Shown here piece by piece: positions 11,602-23,215 of a stretch of DNA of 64,000 bases. Every line of letters starts with the position of its first letter. Position 1 is the stretch's first letter. The position numbers and the translations under genes are program-made. The notes below the pieces were generated by a model. It had not been told where the DNA came from. It worked only from the letters and a program-made list of their open reading frames with translations, and did not search any database. The stretch is taken from positions 434,001 through 498,000 of the forward strand of contig JAHBBC010000024.1 of NCBI GenBank assembly GCA_019915015.1, read 5' to 3'. The stretch is from Auriscalpium vulgare. Taxonomy: Eukaryota > Basidiomycota > Agaricomycetes > Russulales > Auriscalpiaceae.

Positions 11602-13284
11602 ATGCCTTGCGCCGGCAATTACTGTAATTGAATGGACTACTTACTTCCTGCTGTACTACTTCCGGAGCGGACTTGTTCGTTGTATACGTAGCTTCATATA
11701 TTGGTTGTAGCATACAGTGGAATGAATTATTGGTTATTTACTTCGTCAATCGTGCGCACGCGCAATTCTGTTATCTACTTGACATGGTGTGCTATCAACT
11801 ACAGCTCCATCTTATCTACTGACTCGCCCGACGCGCCGACCTGGCTTCATTCCTGCCAGTCATCATCCCGAACCACACGCACAACAAGAAGCGCCTGAAA
11901 TCCGTGGAAGGACGCACCGCGACAATGAAGGCATGCGAATGGATCGTAGACGGCTGGATATATGTGGCGAAGGTGTGTTCCCTACGAATGCATCCCAGTT
12001 CTCCGTTGGCGCTTGGTTGGCGCTTGTGTATACTCACATGCTCTTTATAACATTGAAGTTTGGGAAAACACTGGCATATCTATCTCCACTGCAAGCCTGC
12101 GAGTGAAATACGCGTCTGAAGCCACGAAAGGAGACGTGGTGGCCCAGTCCTGCCTCAAGCATGCGGACACCGTGACACGAAAGCCCATTGCCCAAGGTGT
12201 GTGCTCACTACCGAGACACGTTGTGTCTGCGCCCGTACTTTCGGTCAAACTTTTTGATGATTATGCTAACCTGATGTTCTTCAGTCGAGCCGCCATGCAA
12301 TACCAATATGTCGCACTAGGTGCCCGACCAAAGACACAACCCTGGCACAGCCAGGTCATGGCAAATCTCCCTACGGTGGAACTCCCCAGCGCACATTCCT
12401 TCACAACTTTGCCCTCCAAGATGCGGGCGGATGCCGTACGGTCATGCCGCGTCCCCGTGTCTTGAATCCTCGCCCCGCGCCTCTAGTCAAGCATCGTTCG
12501 CCCCCAGATCGTGGCGCCACTCCCCGCGCCCACGTATAGACGCTTGCTTTCTGCCGCGAGGAAGAGATACTGGGGCTTGGAGGCGTCGCCTCGGCTCGGT
12601 CAAGCTCGCATTCGGTCAACGGTAGCTGATCGACTCGAGAAAGAGTTGGCGGACCATGCGAAAGGATGAAATAGAGGTCGCCTCCGGCAGATAGAGGTAC
12701 AGTGCGCGAGTTCCCCATGGCCACGTCTTCTGTTTCAAAGCTCATGATGCTCTGCGAATTCATAGAGCAACAACCTCGGATGCCCGGTCCGACCATCAAA
12801 AGTTACCCCGCCGCATCATGTGCGTCCAACCTCACATTCCTACTTTGCCCGCTTTACATACAACTCTACGCACATCCTAACTTTGATTGTACAGGCCCTG
12901 TCAACACCTGTGTGGACACTGTTCTGAAGACCTCCCACAGGCGCACGGGAGATACGTTCCTCCCTCCTGATAGATGCGGCACCGCGCTGGAGGACCTTCT
13001 CAGCCTCGTGGCGCGACGCAATGGTTACACTTTATCTGACTCACGGAAACCTCGCCCCGCGGGGGCATCCGTGACGCCATCAGAACGCACCGGCATCAGC
13101 CCCGGTATTTCGAAGCAGCTGTAGCACACGGCCAGCGATACCGTCACATGCGTGCATGTGCTCCGTAGGGAAGCCGCGCATACAAGAAGCGCACATCTAT
13201 CTGCGCAACAAACCTTTTGCTTCCACCACTCTCCTCACCCACTCAAAACTCCTCTCCTCGTCACCTCGCGCGGCGCAGCACGAC
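11602..13284. other. Intergenic, no supported gene
   Basis: About 1.7 kb. ORFs at 11962-12465 and 12702-13124 on + have no motif, no intron logic and no paralogue here, so I leave them out. Confidence 0.45.
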
Positions 13285-14606
13285 ATGCGACTCTTCGCCA
13301 AGGCCTACCACCCACAACACGACATCCCCGACCTAAGCGGAAAGGTCGCCATCGTCACTGGCGCGAAGTGAGTCAAGTCGGTCCCGCGCGCGCCTGTGCC
13401 CACCGACCGACCGACGCCCGCGCAGCTCGGGAATCGGGTACCACACCGCCCTCCAGCTCGCCGCGCACGGCGCGCGGGTGTATCTGGCGTGCCGCACGCC
13501 GGTGAAGGCGCACGCGGCGATCGAGACGGCCGAGGTAGCGGTGCCCGCGCTCAAGGGCTCGGGGCGGCTCGCGTTCCTCGCGCTCGACCTCGCGTCCCTA
13601 CGCTCGTGCCGGCGTGCGGCAGAGGATTTTGTGGAGAAGGAGGGGCGGCTGGATATCCTGGGTGCGCCGCGGTGCGGGATTGTGTGCGCGCAGTGCGGGC
13701 TGACGAGCGGGATTCGGTAGTGAATAATGCGGGACGGCTTTCGGACGAGTTTTTGTTGACGGAGGATGGCATCGAGCAGTCGGTGTCGGTCAAGTGAGTC
13801 GTGTTTTGCGCTGCTATGTGGGGTCGAAGCGCTGACGCTTGGCAGTCATGTTGGAATGTCCGTCTTCACACACGGGCTCCTTGGGCTCCTCAAGAAGACT
13901 GCTAAGCAGCCTGACAGCGACGTGCGCATCGTCGTCGTGGGTGGAAACATTTTCCGTATACTATGGATCCTGCTCATTGGTCGCGCGCTAGGTGTCGTCC
14001 GGCGCATATCGATGGGCTATGAAGGCGCCAAAGTTCGCGAGCCTTGAAGACTTCAATGACTTCCAAGGGAAGGAAGGCAGCGACGATTGGTGGCCAAAAT
14101 TCACGCGCTATGGTGCGCGATTCCTATCATTTCGGGAGAGGATTTACTTACCGAGACGCCGGCCGCAGGCACGTCAAAACTGATGAACCTGCTGTGGGTT
14201 CCCGAGCTGCAGCGGCGCCTAGACGCGGAGAACGTGCCAATCACCGTTATGGCGCTGCATCCTGGGACTGTCTCCACAGGTAAGCATCGCCTCCAGCGCC
14301 CCGCGAATCGAGCGCTCACACTTCGTGCCAGACGGTCTGAAAGCGTATAGCCCGTGGTGGCTGAACGTGTGGATCTCGCTGACGGCGATCACGCCGACGG
14401 AGGGCGCCCACACGACGCTGTTTGCCGCGACGAGCAAGACGGTGTTGGCTGATCACGCGAAATTCAAGGGCGCGTATCTGGAGCCGTTTGGGCGGGTGGT
14501 GCAGCCCGTGCGGAGGGAGGTTGCGGACCGCGCGCTCGCGACGACGCTTTGGGAGACGACGGAGAAGATTGCTGCTGATGTTTTGAGTAGACCGAAAGCC
14601 GGGTGA
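13285..14606 (+). CDS. Short-chain dehydrogenase/reductase (retinol dehydrogenase-like)
   Basis: Seven exons: 13285..13367, 13426..13661, 13721..13793, 13846..13936, 13992..14112, 14169..14279, 14332..14606 (329 aa, frame closes). All six introns are 52-59 nt with GT-AG ends. Splicing restores the SDR signatures: TGANSGIG cofactor loop (about residues 26-33), the NNAG motif, VSSGAYRW before the active site, and YGTSK in place of the canonical YxxSK, carrying Tyr and Lys of the catalytic site. This is the WWOX/retinol-dehydrogenase-like branch common in fungi: NAD(P)-dependent oxidation or reduction of an unknown alcohol or carbonyl. No N-terminal signal is seen. The gene is convergent with the PAP2 gene to its right. 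Confidence 0.88.
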
Positions 14607-15036
14607 TTCATGAGCTGATACTTGTTGATCAGACTGCAGCTATTTGGCTTGTATTATAATGGAAGCTGGCACTGTGCGCACCGGCCCAGAACCCAACAAG
14701 TTCGGGCGCCGTGGCGAGCTTGCTGCTTGGCCATCTCCACGCTGTTTGAGATGTGGTACTCGTCCAATTGCGGGCCACCTTTCTTACCACACATCTGGAC
14801 ACAGAGCAATCCTGCAGATACTGTCTCCGCCATTCCAGCAAAACACCATTACATTGTAGCCCGAACGTCAGAACATCATGGTATCAGTAAGTAAAGCATC
14901 TGCGTAAGCTATTAGAAATCAAAGGCGGATATACAATGCGCGCTCGCATCACGGAAAACCAAGCCTCAGCCATACACCCACCCTACATATCCTCTAGGAG
15001 CTAGATGTGTCCGTCCCATGCGGAGTCCTCCCGGCC
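14607..15036. other. Convergent 3' intergenic region
   Basis: Space between the two convergent stop codons at 14606 and 15037; no gene or clear element seen. Confidence 0.6.
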
Positions 15037-16273
15037 TCATGCGGCGTCCTGGCGGAAGCGCGGGAGCACGTCGTCCTCGAGGTCCTTCGCGAGCGGCGTA
15101 TACGGCGACGACGCCTCGGGGCGGCCTGTCGGCGGGGGCTTGTGGATGTGCAGCGCATTGAACACGACGTTCTCGATCATGAGGCACGTGAGGAGCACCT
15201 CGTTCGCGTACATCGCGAACGCGGCGACGAAGAAGCCCGCGACGGCGTCAAGGATGTAGTGGTTCGCGGTCGAGATGATCGCGGTGAGGATCGTGGCGGG
15301 ATACAGCAGGAAGAGCGCGTGCAGGCTCATGCGGCGCTGCGCCTTGGGCGCGTACCAGAACAGCGACACGCCGACGATGAGCGAGTACCCGAAGTGCAGC
15401 GACGGCATCGCCGCGAACTGGTTGCAGAACTTGTTCGTCGTCCACACGGAGCCCATGCCGCCGGCGTGCACGGTGTCGATGAATCCGTACGAGGCTGGGA
15501 GCAACCGCGGGGGCATGCACGGCCACAGCGTGAACACGACGAATGCGAGCAGGTTCGCGAGCGCCATCGTGCGCCGCACGGGCGCGTAAACGCTGAACCG
15601 CTGGGAGTTATAGAAATAGGCGAGGAAGAAGATGGTCGCGGGGATGTGGATGAAGGAGTAAATGCTGCGGACGATTACTCAGCAACACAATTATGGAATG
15701 GAAAAACAGGAATGCAACGCACCGGTTGAGGGAGGTGATTGCCCATGTGTGCGACATCACGAATGCTTGGATCTTGTTCTCCGACTGGATGCCAAGGGTG
15801 CGCTCGAACTCAAGCAGCTGGATGGCATGCCGACGCGCGGTATCCACCGTACCCTCGTCGATGAACAGCACCGCGGAAACTGCGCGGGCGATCTGATATA
15901 TCCAGTACGTGAGGGCCCAGTAGAGCACCTCAAGCAGGAATGGGAAACGGAACAGTGTCCGTGAGATCCAGTTGTCGGCGTACTTAGAGGTATCGCGCGG
16001 GGTGAAGTTTCGGAAGAGGCGACCGCGCACGCGACTGGTCGGTGCTGTCGCTGGCGACGACGGGGTGGGCACCGGGGATCCGCCACGAGAGGCGGGACCT
16101 GTTCGGCGACGGTTGAAGACGACGCCTGCGGTGAGCAGGGAGATGACAATGAGCGGCTCCACGAAGAGGCCCAGGGCCGATGATTCGGCGGCCGGAGGCG
16201 TATCGTGGCTGGGGACGGAGGAGGCCATCGTTGTCGTGGATGCGTGGGCTGTCGGGACGATGGTCGTGGTCAA
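15037..16273 (-). CDS. PAP2-superfamily integral membrane protein (inositolphosphotransferase-like)
   Basis: Complement of join 15037..15664, 15723..16273 (392 aa); donor GTGCGT and acceptor CCGCAG remove a 58-nt intron. Several hydrophobic segments span the membrane. The active-site motifs AMPSLHFGYS and, about 45 residues later, ANHYILD match the C2/C3 motifs of the PAP2 fold as used in Aur1-like and related lipid phosphotransferases. An upstream Trp-Pro-Cys-Met-Pro-Pro-Arg segment fits the family. It probably moves a phosphate or phospho-inositol head group on membrane lipids; the substrate is not known. The start could also be the Met at about 16228. The C-terminal tail (residues 360-392) is cytosolic-looking and acidic/basic mixed. 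Confidence 0.8.
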
Positions 16274-17937
16274 GTCGTGGTGCTGCCGAAGGGGGGATAA
16301 AAGGACGCTCGTACCTTACTTATGGGCCCGGCTGCGCGTCTCGGCGGTTGCATACCAAGGTGATGGTCCTCGTGTGACCAATCGTGGCTTCGTGGAGCAG
16401 CGCCCGCCATCCACCCCCGACCGCGATCCTCCCCCTCGTCAGCCCGTCAGCTGTGCGCAGACCTTCCAGTCGTTTGAAGTCCCCATGTGCACTCTGAGGA
16501 CAGGCGGACGAGCGTGGCGCTGTGCTGAAGTTTTCAGCTGGGTGCGGTTCCATCGGTACCGTCCGCAAGCGCCCGAGGATGCTCACACACAGCCCGGAAC
16601 CGACCACGGCATGACCGAGCCTGTAATACTCAGACTGGCCCACCGGTCTTACCGGCTTGCAAAGTCTTCGGCGCCCAGGGTAAGTAGGCGTTGAGCTGCT
16701 GGGATGTCGATGAGGCCTCGGCAATATAGATGCGCCTTTCGTCTGCGGGGAAAGCTGCGGTCAGCCACAGAGACTAAGCACGTCAGTCAGCTGGCAACAC
16801 ATGCCGATCGGCAAAGTTTCAGATTGGGTAGACCGATCAGATCCATAATTTGTCCAAGATCCACTCCCAAACACAACCCAAACATAGTTCAAACACCCGC
16901 ACTGCACCTCCACGACGCCCACGGGACAAGGGGAAGAGATATGGACGCACGTCAATGTTTCCGTTGCCTGTGAAGGTGGCGTACGCGTGTCGCCGACCGG
17001 GTTCTAGACGACGGCTGCTGAGGCTGCCTGCGGAGGCGCGTGTGTCAGTCTGTTTCGCCTGGCAACAAGCCGCGGAACGGCCAGTACGTACTGGACTCGA
17101 ACCAGTCTGAGCGTCGGCCGACGCGGCCCGCGTCAAGGCAGCAAGCGGGCTGAGAGCGAAACAAGCGCTAGGGAGCAGAGAACACGGTGAACGAAGACTC
17201 GACGAACTTGAGATGAGCTGAAAATGCGCATATATGCGGCTTATCACCGCTGATAATGAAGAAAGACGGGAAAGGAGCTTACCGCAGTGTGTGAAATTCC
17301 AATGAACGCCTGCGTAAATGGGAGGTGGAGGGCGGGCAGGATTGCAGGAGGTAAGGAGCTCAGATATGATGGTAGTGGTAAGAGCGGAGAGAGGACAAGG
17401 CGGAGGAGGATTTGGGAGAGGAATTAGCGGACGACCGTACTGGACTCATTCGAGACCTTCCATGATGTCATCAATGCTCTCACTAAGACTGGTAGGGAGG
17501 ACGCGACGCGCATCTGGCACGTGCGAGCCTAGCATGCTCACGCGCCACGGACTGCACTTGGGCATGGCGGAACTGAGCTTTATCCTCTAGGGCGCCGACT
17601 TGGACTAGCGAGAATCCTGTTACTCCCGCTGATGTATTTCGGACTATGCGGTATGTGCGTCCGCTGCGATCGTATGATACACTTACTGCCAGTGATGGCT
17701 GACTCTGGTAGCCCCAGCTCCCAGAGCATGCCCCTAGGCTTCAGCTGCCGCCGTTAGTACAGTCGCGACAATCGTCCTCGCATGGAGGAGACTGTTTGCT
17801 TTCCTTGCAGCCACGGTGATTTTGAATGCATGATACGGATCACATTGAACAGATATGACACAGCACCGGCCCCTACCTCCGTCAAAAGGGCGCTCACTGG
17901 AATTTATCCAAGAACAGGAGTTGAAAAACTCGCCCAT
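16274..17937. other. Intergenic, no supported gene
   Basis: Promoter side of the PAP2 gene at left; the rest has only motif-free ORFs. The left end of the sedolisin duplication unit starts near 17,900. Confidence 0.5.
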
Positions 17938-20317
17938 TTATAACACGATATCCTTCAGCTTGCCGAAGTCCGGCGTCCCAAGCCCTGTCACCGGGTCCCA
18001 ACCAACCGTTGCCTACAGACATCAATGTATCAGCACTTGCACCGTGCAGGACCACACGGCAGGTGTCACACTCACATTGAAACCCGGGGTTCCACACCCT
18101 GGCGCATTGCCACTAGTGATGTCGTGGAATCCGCTCAGCCCACGCGTGTACAGCAATGGGTTGAGGAAGCCAAGAGGTGGCAGACCATGCGAAAGGCGTG
18201 CATCATTCAGAAGCGAAACAAAACCTGCGAAGGCCGGGGACGCCGCGGATGTGCCGCCAATATACACCACTTTCCCGCTCAGGAAGATACGGAAGTAGTC
18301 GGCCTGCGCGGAGACGTCGGGTATGGCCTGGGGCGAAAAAAAATGAAAATCGGCTGTAAGCACACAGCGACGTGGTTTGCAGATGAGCCCTACTTACACG
18401 GCCAGCACTGGGAGGGCGGGTGTCAGGCTCGCACTGAATGTATACTGGGCAAATGACGCACGGGTTGTACAGGCCTTCGTAGGTTCCATTCGGGAGTTGC
18501 TTCGTCAAGAACTCAGTGACAGCCGATTCCTGATAGCTAGGACGGGCAAACTGACGACCACAGCGTCAGTATATCGCCTGATACAAGACAAAGAAGACGC
18601 TCACGTAGTTGCTGAAGCCACCGCCCGAGAAGTCGACCCCAACCTCCGGGATATTTGTCGTACCTCCAACCGCTGTAACGCTGCGCGCCGCAAGCATCTT
18701 AGCGTCGCGACGTCTTTACAGCAAGTGAAGGGTACGAACAAGGGGCAGCTAGCAGGAAAGCCCGGGAGGAATTCCGTGGCATTGCGCCCGTCATTGGTCA
18801 GGCACGTTTGCGTTGCGGGATCCGGGTCGCCATCGCCGACGCCTCCATCGCCGGAGCCGACCAGCAAGGACACCCCGCGAGCACCTATAACAAAGAAAAC
18901 GTGTCATGCGGAATACGTCGTGAAATCAGTAGCTACGAACCTAATTGCGCAAAACCAGCGCAGACGCGCTTTGCATACGACTCAGGAACTTTGACATTGG
19001 CAGTGCACGAGGAGTGAATCAACAGAAAGACGAATGTTTAAGGAATCACACACCAGTCTGCTCGTCTTCCCCGTAACTGGTAGAGATGGTCTGCGGGAGC
19101 GTCTTCTGTGCGAGGACGTAATCCAGCCACTGCGACACAGAGCGTGAGCGCCATGGTATGGTTACCCGGAAGTTGACACCAACCGCATCATAGGGCTCGT
19201 TGCCGTCAAAAGGTTCGTCAGCGTCGGGGATGAAGGGCGGGCTTCCGCCTGTAGTGTAGAAGATCCCCGGCGTGGGGAACGCTATGCCGAGCGCGAACTG
19301 CACATCCAGGTCTGCCTCTCCGCCGGCTGCGCTCAACGTCTGGTTGTTCACACCACCTGGGTTAACGGCATCAGAAGCGGATCTCACACGATCCGAATCC
19401 AGCACGGAGATAGATTGTTCGCACCGTTGATAAACGTAACGTTGAACGTGGAGTTGACGGCCGCCGGAACCTGGTCCGCATAAAACTGCTGCAAGTCAGC
19501 GAAGTTCGCAAACTGGTCAAGATAACCCGTCAGCGCGATGCTGTTCTCCCCAGTCGCGGCAGGGACGTAGTCCACAGCGTTGTAGAGTTGCTTCAGACAC
19601 GAAACCGTGATGGTAGTGCTGCAGCTCGCGTCAACCTCCTGGCCGTTGACCGTGAGTGTCCCGCTGGTGGCGGCGGGGTGTTCTTCTTGTGCGCCGGAGA
19701 AGTGGAACGTCGCGCGATAGCCCGTGATGCGACTGAATAGCGTGGTCGGTTGGATGAGTTCGATATGCGCGTGCATGTGCTCCGGGAGGCTGTAGCTCGT
19801 GGTGCGCACAACAGAGTCTTCGTCTTTAGCGTGCTTCCACACGTGGAATTTCTGCGAGGAATGTCAGAGAGAAAGTTCGACTGCCTATAACCGGGAAACT
19901 CCTCACAGTGTCGAGCATGGCCTCTGCCTTCGCCACGGGCACATGAACCGTGACCGAATCCTTGGCAGGCGACCGCACGCAGTCGCCCTCAAAAATGCCG
20001 TGACCCGCGAGCCACTCATTCACAGCATGGACGCTGTCGGGATGCGGTGCGACAAGCTCCTCCACCTCCTCCTTCGACAAATGCTCGCCGTACCGCGCAT
20101 GATCCGGGTCGCTGATCTCGTAGAGATGCCGCTCGAGCTCCTGGAAGTTTGACTGGGGCAGCGCGATGCGAAGCGGAACTACATGGTTGGAAGGGGCAGC
20201 TCCGACGTTGATCCAATCCCGTGGTGCATGGATACGCTCCTTGATCTTGGGGGCGCTGTGTGGGGCGGCAAACGCGATGCCCAAAACAGCGAGGAGATAA
20301 GGGACACGCGCGAGCAT
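17938..20317 (-). CDS. Sedolisin (S53) protease, tripeptidyl-peptidase type, copy A
   Basis: Secreted acid serine protease. Eleven exons on the complement: 19907..20317, 19425..19851, 19184..19356, 19054..19129, 18941..18988, 18740..18884, 18605..18680, 18462..18550, 18396..18405, 18076..18327, 17938..18012, giving 593 aa with the frame closed. A signal peptide (about residues 1-18) is followed by a pro-domain, then the catalytic domain. The E-x3-D pair is Glu293/Asp297 (GGEADLD), the oxyanion Asp is Asp391 (GSGDGG) and the nucleophile is Ser512 (GGTSAASP). The C-terminal DITSG and GWDPVTG motifs fit the calcium site. Exon 9 is only 10 nt. Copies B and C have the same 11-exon plan. It is divergent from a relic of the 47.6-kb gene. 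All catalytic residues are present, so it is probably active. Confidence 0.9.
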
Positions 20318-20919
20318 GGCGAAGGGGAAGGGGATGCGCGGGGAGGAAAGGGAGGAAAGACGATGCTCTTATGGAGCGTCACAAAGCCTGGATCACAGGG
20401 AACGGCGTCATGGGCTCGTCCTGTAATCCAATGGACAAACCGCGGCGCGGGATAGGTTGAACCGCCAGGCTGATACCAGGGTTGATGTATGTAGTAGACG
20501 CATGCAGCAGCATATGGTGCAAACGATGCGAGCGCTTCCTTTTATCCCCTTGCCGGAGGTCGGCCCTCAGTATGACATTTCCTCCGTAAATACGCAGCTG
20601 AGTACACGCACCGTCTCCGAGAACAGAACTCGCAAAATTAGCGAGACCCCTGTTAGCCTCTGTTAGCCCGGAAATCTCCTGAGGCTGCCGATCTGTCTTC
20701 TATATTGTAGTAACCTTCATGATCTTGTTGGGACCGGAGGTTTGAAGAGCACTAGAATGCGTGGAATTGAACATTTTGCTGTGTGGGCAGATGGCTGTCG
20801 GAACGAAGGCGCCGCAGCCCCGTCACCTAATCTCCCAGAGGCAGAGTAGATAGATTCAAACCTTCGCACTGGCAGGCTCAGGATATTGTCACCGGTCACC
20901 CACAGCTTGAACCCAGCTC
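20318..20919. other. Duplicated divergent intergenic region, unit A
   Basis: Matches, with drift, the stretches at about 31,500-32,160 and 46,830-47,617. It is the shared 5' region between a sedolisin and the plus-strand partner gene. Confidence 0.6.
20365..20373 (-). promoter_or_regulatory. TATA-like box of sedolisin A
   Basis: CATAAGAGC on the minus strand about 50 nt before the ATG. The same element sits at the same place before copies B and C. Confidence 0.45.
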
Positions 20920-21175
20920 CTCAAGGCCTCAACGTCAACGTCCAACAAACGGCACCTGGTCGCATCGACACTGTCGGTGTCAGAGATCGCGACGAAGAAA
21001 TGAATATGACTTCGCCTCAGCCTCACAGGTCGTCGGTCTCCAATAAGTTCAATTCGCCTCACCTCCTCCGTCGCAGCAACAACCCAGCGATGGCCGACAT
21101 CTTCCTCTCTTCCACCTCCCTCGGGAACCACCAACGGGCGCGTAGACCTTCCGGCGTTCCCCCTGCGTAATTGAG
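20920..21175 (+). pseudogene. 5' relic of the 47,618 gene, unit A
   Basis: From the ATG at 21006 the sequence follows exon 1 of the gene at 47,618 (Met-Thr-Ser-Pro-Gln, then Arg-Ser-Ser-Val-Ser), then jumps without the intron into the start of exon 2 (a QARRP-like stretch) and stops. The leader just upstream is also shared. Only about the first 60 codons are left and the frame is disturbed, so this is a truncated relic and not a gene. Confidence 0.7.
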
Positions 21176-21607
21176 ACAAGAAATGCCGTCGCTCCGCTCC
21201 GAGCTCTTGCGACCAAACATGTAAAGCGCCAAGCCCACAATCTGGTTAATATACGGTTAATTAAAGGAGAGGGAGGAGTATTCTGCGCGGTACTTGCGGG
21301 ACCGTGGACTACTTATGGCAGTTGCGATATGGCAGACGACGTGTGACGTCGACAGGCGCTTATATTTCGCTCACCTCTTCTTGCCTCTCATTTTCATTCT
21401 ACACGGACACGACGCGTTCCCGCCCGAACTCAGCTGCCTGCTCGTCAAGGTTTTCTGCAAGTCGTTCAAATCTCTTCGCCCCAGTCTGCACGCGCGCACA
21501 CATTGCATCCCGAAGTCGCATATACTTCCTCGCACTTGGTCACATCGCCAGACGGCAAGCACGCTACAAGCACGCGCATATACCCCACTAGGCCCTAGCT
21601 TACGGCC
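21176..21607. other. Upstream region of the conserved gene at 21,608; left end of a tandem duplication
   Basis: From about 21,400 this region has a diverged copy at about 25,490-25,676. It probably contains the promoter; a shared CGCATATAC block lies just before the ATG. Confidence 0.5.
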
Positions 21608-22506
21608 ATGCGGACGCCCCAGCTGAAAAATCTGGAGCTCAGTTGTCTCCCCAAGCTGCCCAAGGCCGCACGATCCGTGAACGTGAGTCCACACACGCCA
21701 TCCAGCCCTCCCACCCACTCTAACCCGAACTCCCAGTTCAAGCGTACCACCCCCGGATCCTCCGCCATCCTCGCGATCCACGGTGCCCGGCAAGAGCGCC
21801 ACGAGATGCTCGACCCCGCGCACCCAGCCGCGCACCTCCCGCTCATCGCCCGGCAAAAGCTCTGCCCGCGCTGGCTCGCGAACAGCAAGCTCAAGCTGTA
21901 CGGCTTCCCCAAGGCCTTCCTCACCAAGCCGGCCGTGCGCTACTCCGACCCGCCCTTCCCCCTCCAGCCCTTCCCGGAGAGCGGGCTGCCCACGCGCCGC
22001 CGCCCAAACGTGGCGCTCGGCTTCGTGCTCATGCGCAATGACGTCAAGCTCGACGCGCCGCTGCGCTTCAAGATCAAGCGCCGCATCCGTGCGGCGGCGG
22101 AGCTGATCATCTCGCGCGGTGCGCATGCGGTCGAGGTGCCCGGGGGCGGGTGGCGGGTTGAGTTTGACGCGCGCGATGCGGGGGCGAAGAGGTGGCTTGT
22201 GCCAGGTGCGTGTCTGGCATTTATAAGGGTATATGCGGTGCTAATGGGTGTGTCTTTCCGGAAGATTGGTGCTATGTCGCGCGGCCGACGAACGAGATGT
22301 ATCGGACCTCGCTGGCGGAGACGGTGCATTTGTTGCGGCAGGGCATGCAGCTCATACGCGACAGGGCGCTCAAGCTAGAGGCAACGTGGGCTCACATGAG
22401 TGTGGGACAGGTGAGCCTCCTTTTTACACTGCGGGATGCGGTATTCAATATCGTGGCAGCGACAGCACTCTCCGCGCGTCCCGCGCAACGGCGGGTCTGC
22501 GCATGA
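21608..22506 (+). CDS. Conserved protein of unknown function, possibly RnpA-like
   Basis: Join 21608..21682, 21737..22205, 22265..22506 (261 aa); the 3' end is uncertain because a good donor (CAG/GTGAGC at about 22,411) could lead to another exon. The protein is basic and Pro/Arg-rich with no signal peptide. The block VALGFVLMRNDVKL followed by RFKIKRRIRAAAELI resembles the strand and K-R-x-x-R helix of bacterial RNase P protein (RnpA). That is only a resemblance by eye; a mitochondrial RNA-binding role would fit but is inference. It is directly followed by the lyase-like gene, and the pair is repeated in tandem 4.1 kb to the right, where this gene is ruined. Confidence 0.55.
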
Positions 22507-23215
22507 ACATAGCAAGACACCCCGTGGCCCGCCTCAAAAACCAAATCAATTCCTTCCTAGGCAATTCAAGCGCGTATATCCTCCCCTTCAAAGAGCGCCC
22601 ACTACTGTCCATCAAGACCGGCCGAGCTATGATCGCGGGCCAGCGGGCCGTCAGCGCAGGTCTCCCACCCCACCTTCGTAACGCGTCTGCAGCAAGTCAA
22701 CTTCCCGACGTCCTCCATGGCGCTCTCACGCAAAGCTCTGCATCACCTGTACGCCCTAACATCTGGCTATCCGGAGCGGAGCTCCGGTATGTCTTGTCAC
22801 CTGTAACGCTTTCGTCGTGTCTCGGGAATTAATCCCGATCAGGTAGCAGGCGCCCGTTCATATCCCCCGATCGATCACAGATCTCGCTCGGTTGAATATG
22901 CGGATTGTTCTCCCTCAATTCCCCTTTTCCTTTTGCCTTCTTTGCGTCACAACAGTACTGGTCCTGCCACGCTGGCCGCGATGCTCCAGGAGGCTCATGG
23001 CCGAGGCCTGAGGTGGCACACCTATAGCTAGAGACGCCCGGCGGCAACATATCGCCTACAGGTGAATTCAATGTCATTTAGCCGCGTAGCACGCGGGGAC
23101 CGCCCTGTTTCGCGCTCAACGGTATGCATTCCCCGCGCTTGCTGACCTGTTACAATCTCTCCTCCTACCCCCACACCGCTACCCCCCTCGTAACCCGCCC
23201 GCCGGGCCCCCCGCC
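22507..23215. other. Intergenic between conserved gene and lyase-like gene
   Basis: May hold a last exon of the preceding gene. The right half, with a C-rich leader before the ATG, is repeated at about 26,500-26,967. Confidence 0.4.

Noticed and set aside
15007..15729. Long plus-strand ORF over the PAP2 gene
   Set aside because: Arg/Glu/His-rich antisense shadow of a well-supported minus-strand gene.
17075..17110. Minus-strand GGTTCGAGTCC with a perfect 5-bp T-stem, like a tRNA B box
   Set aside because: No matching acceptor stem, D arm or A box could be placed upstream on either spacing, so a tRNA gene is not supported.
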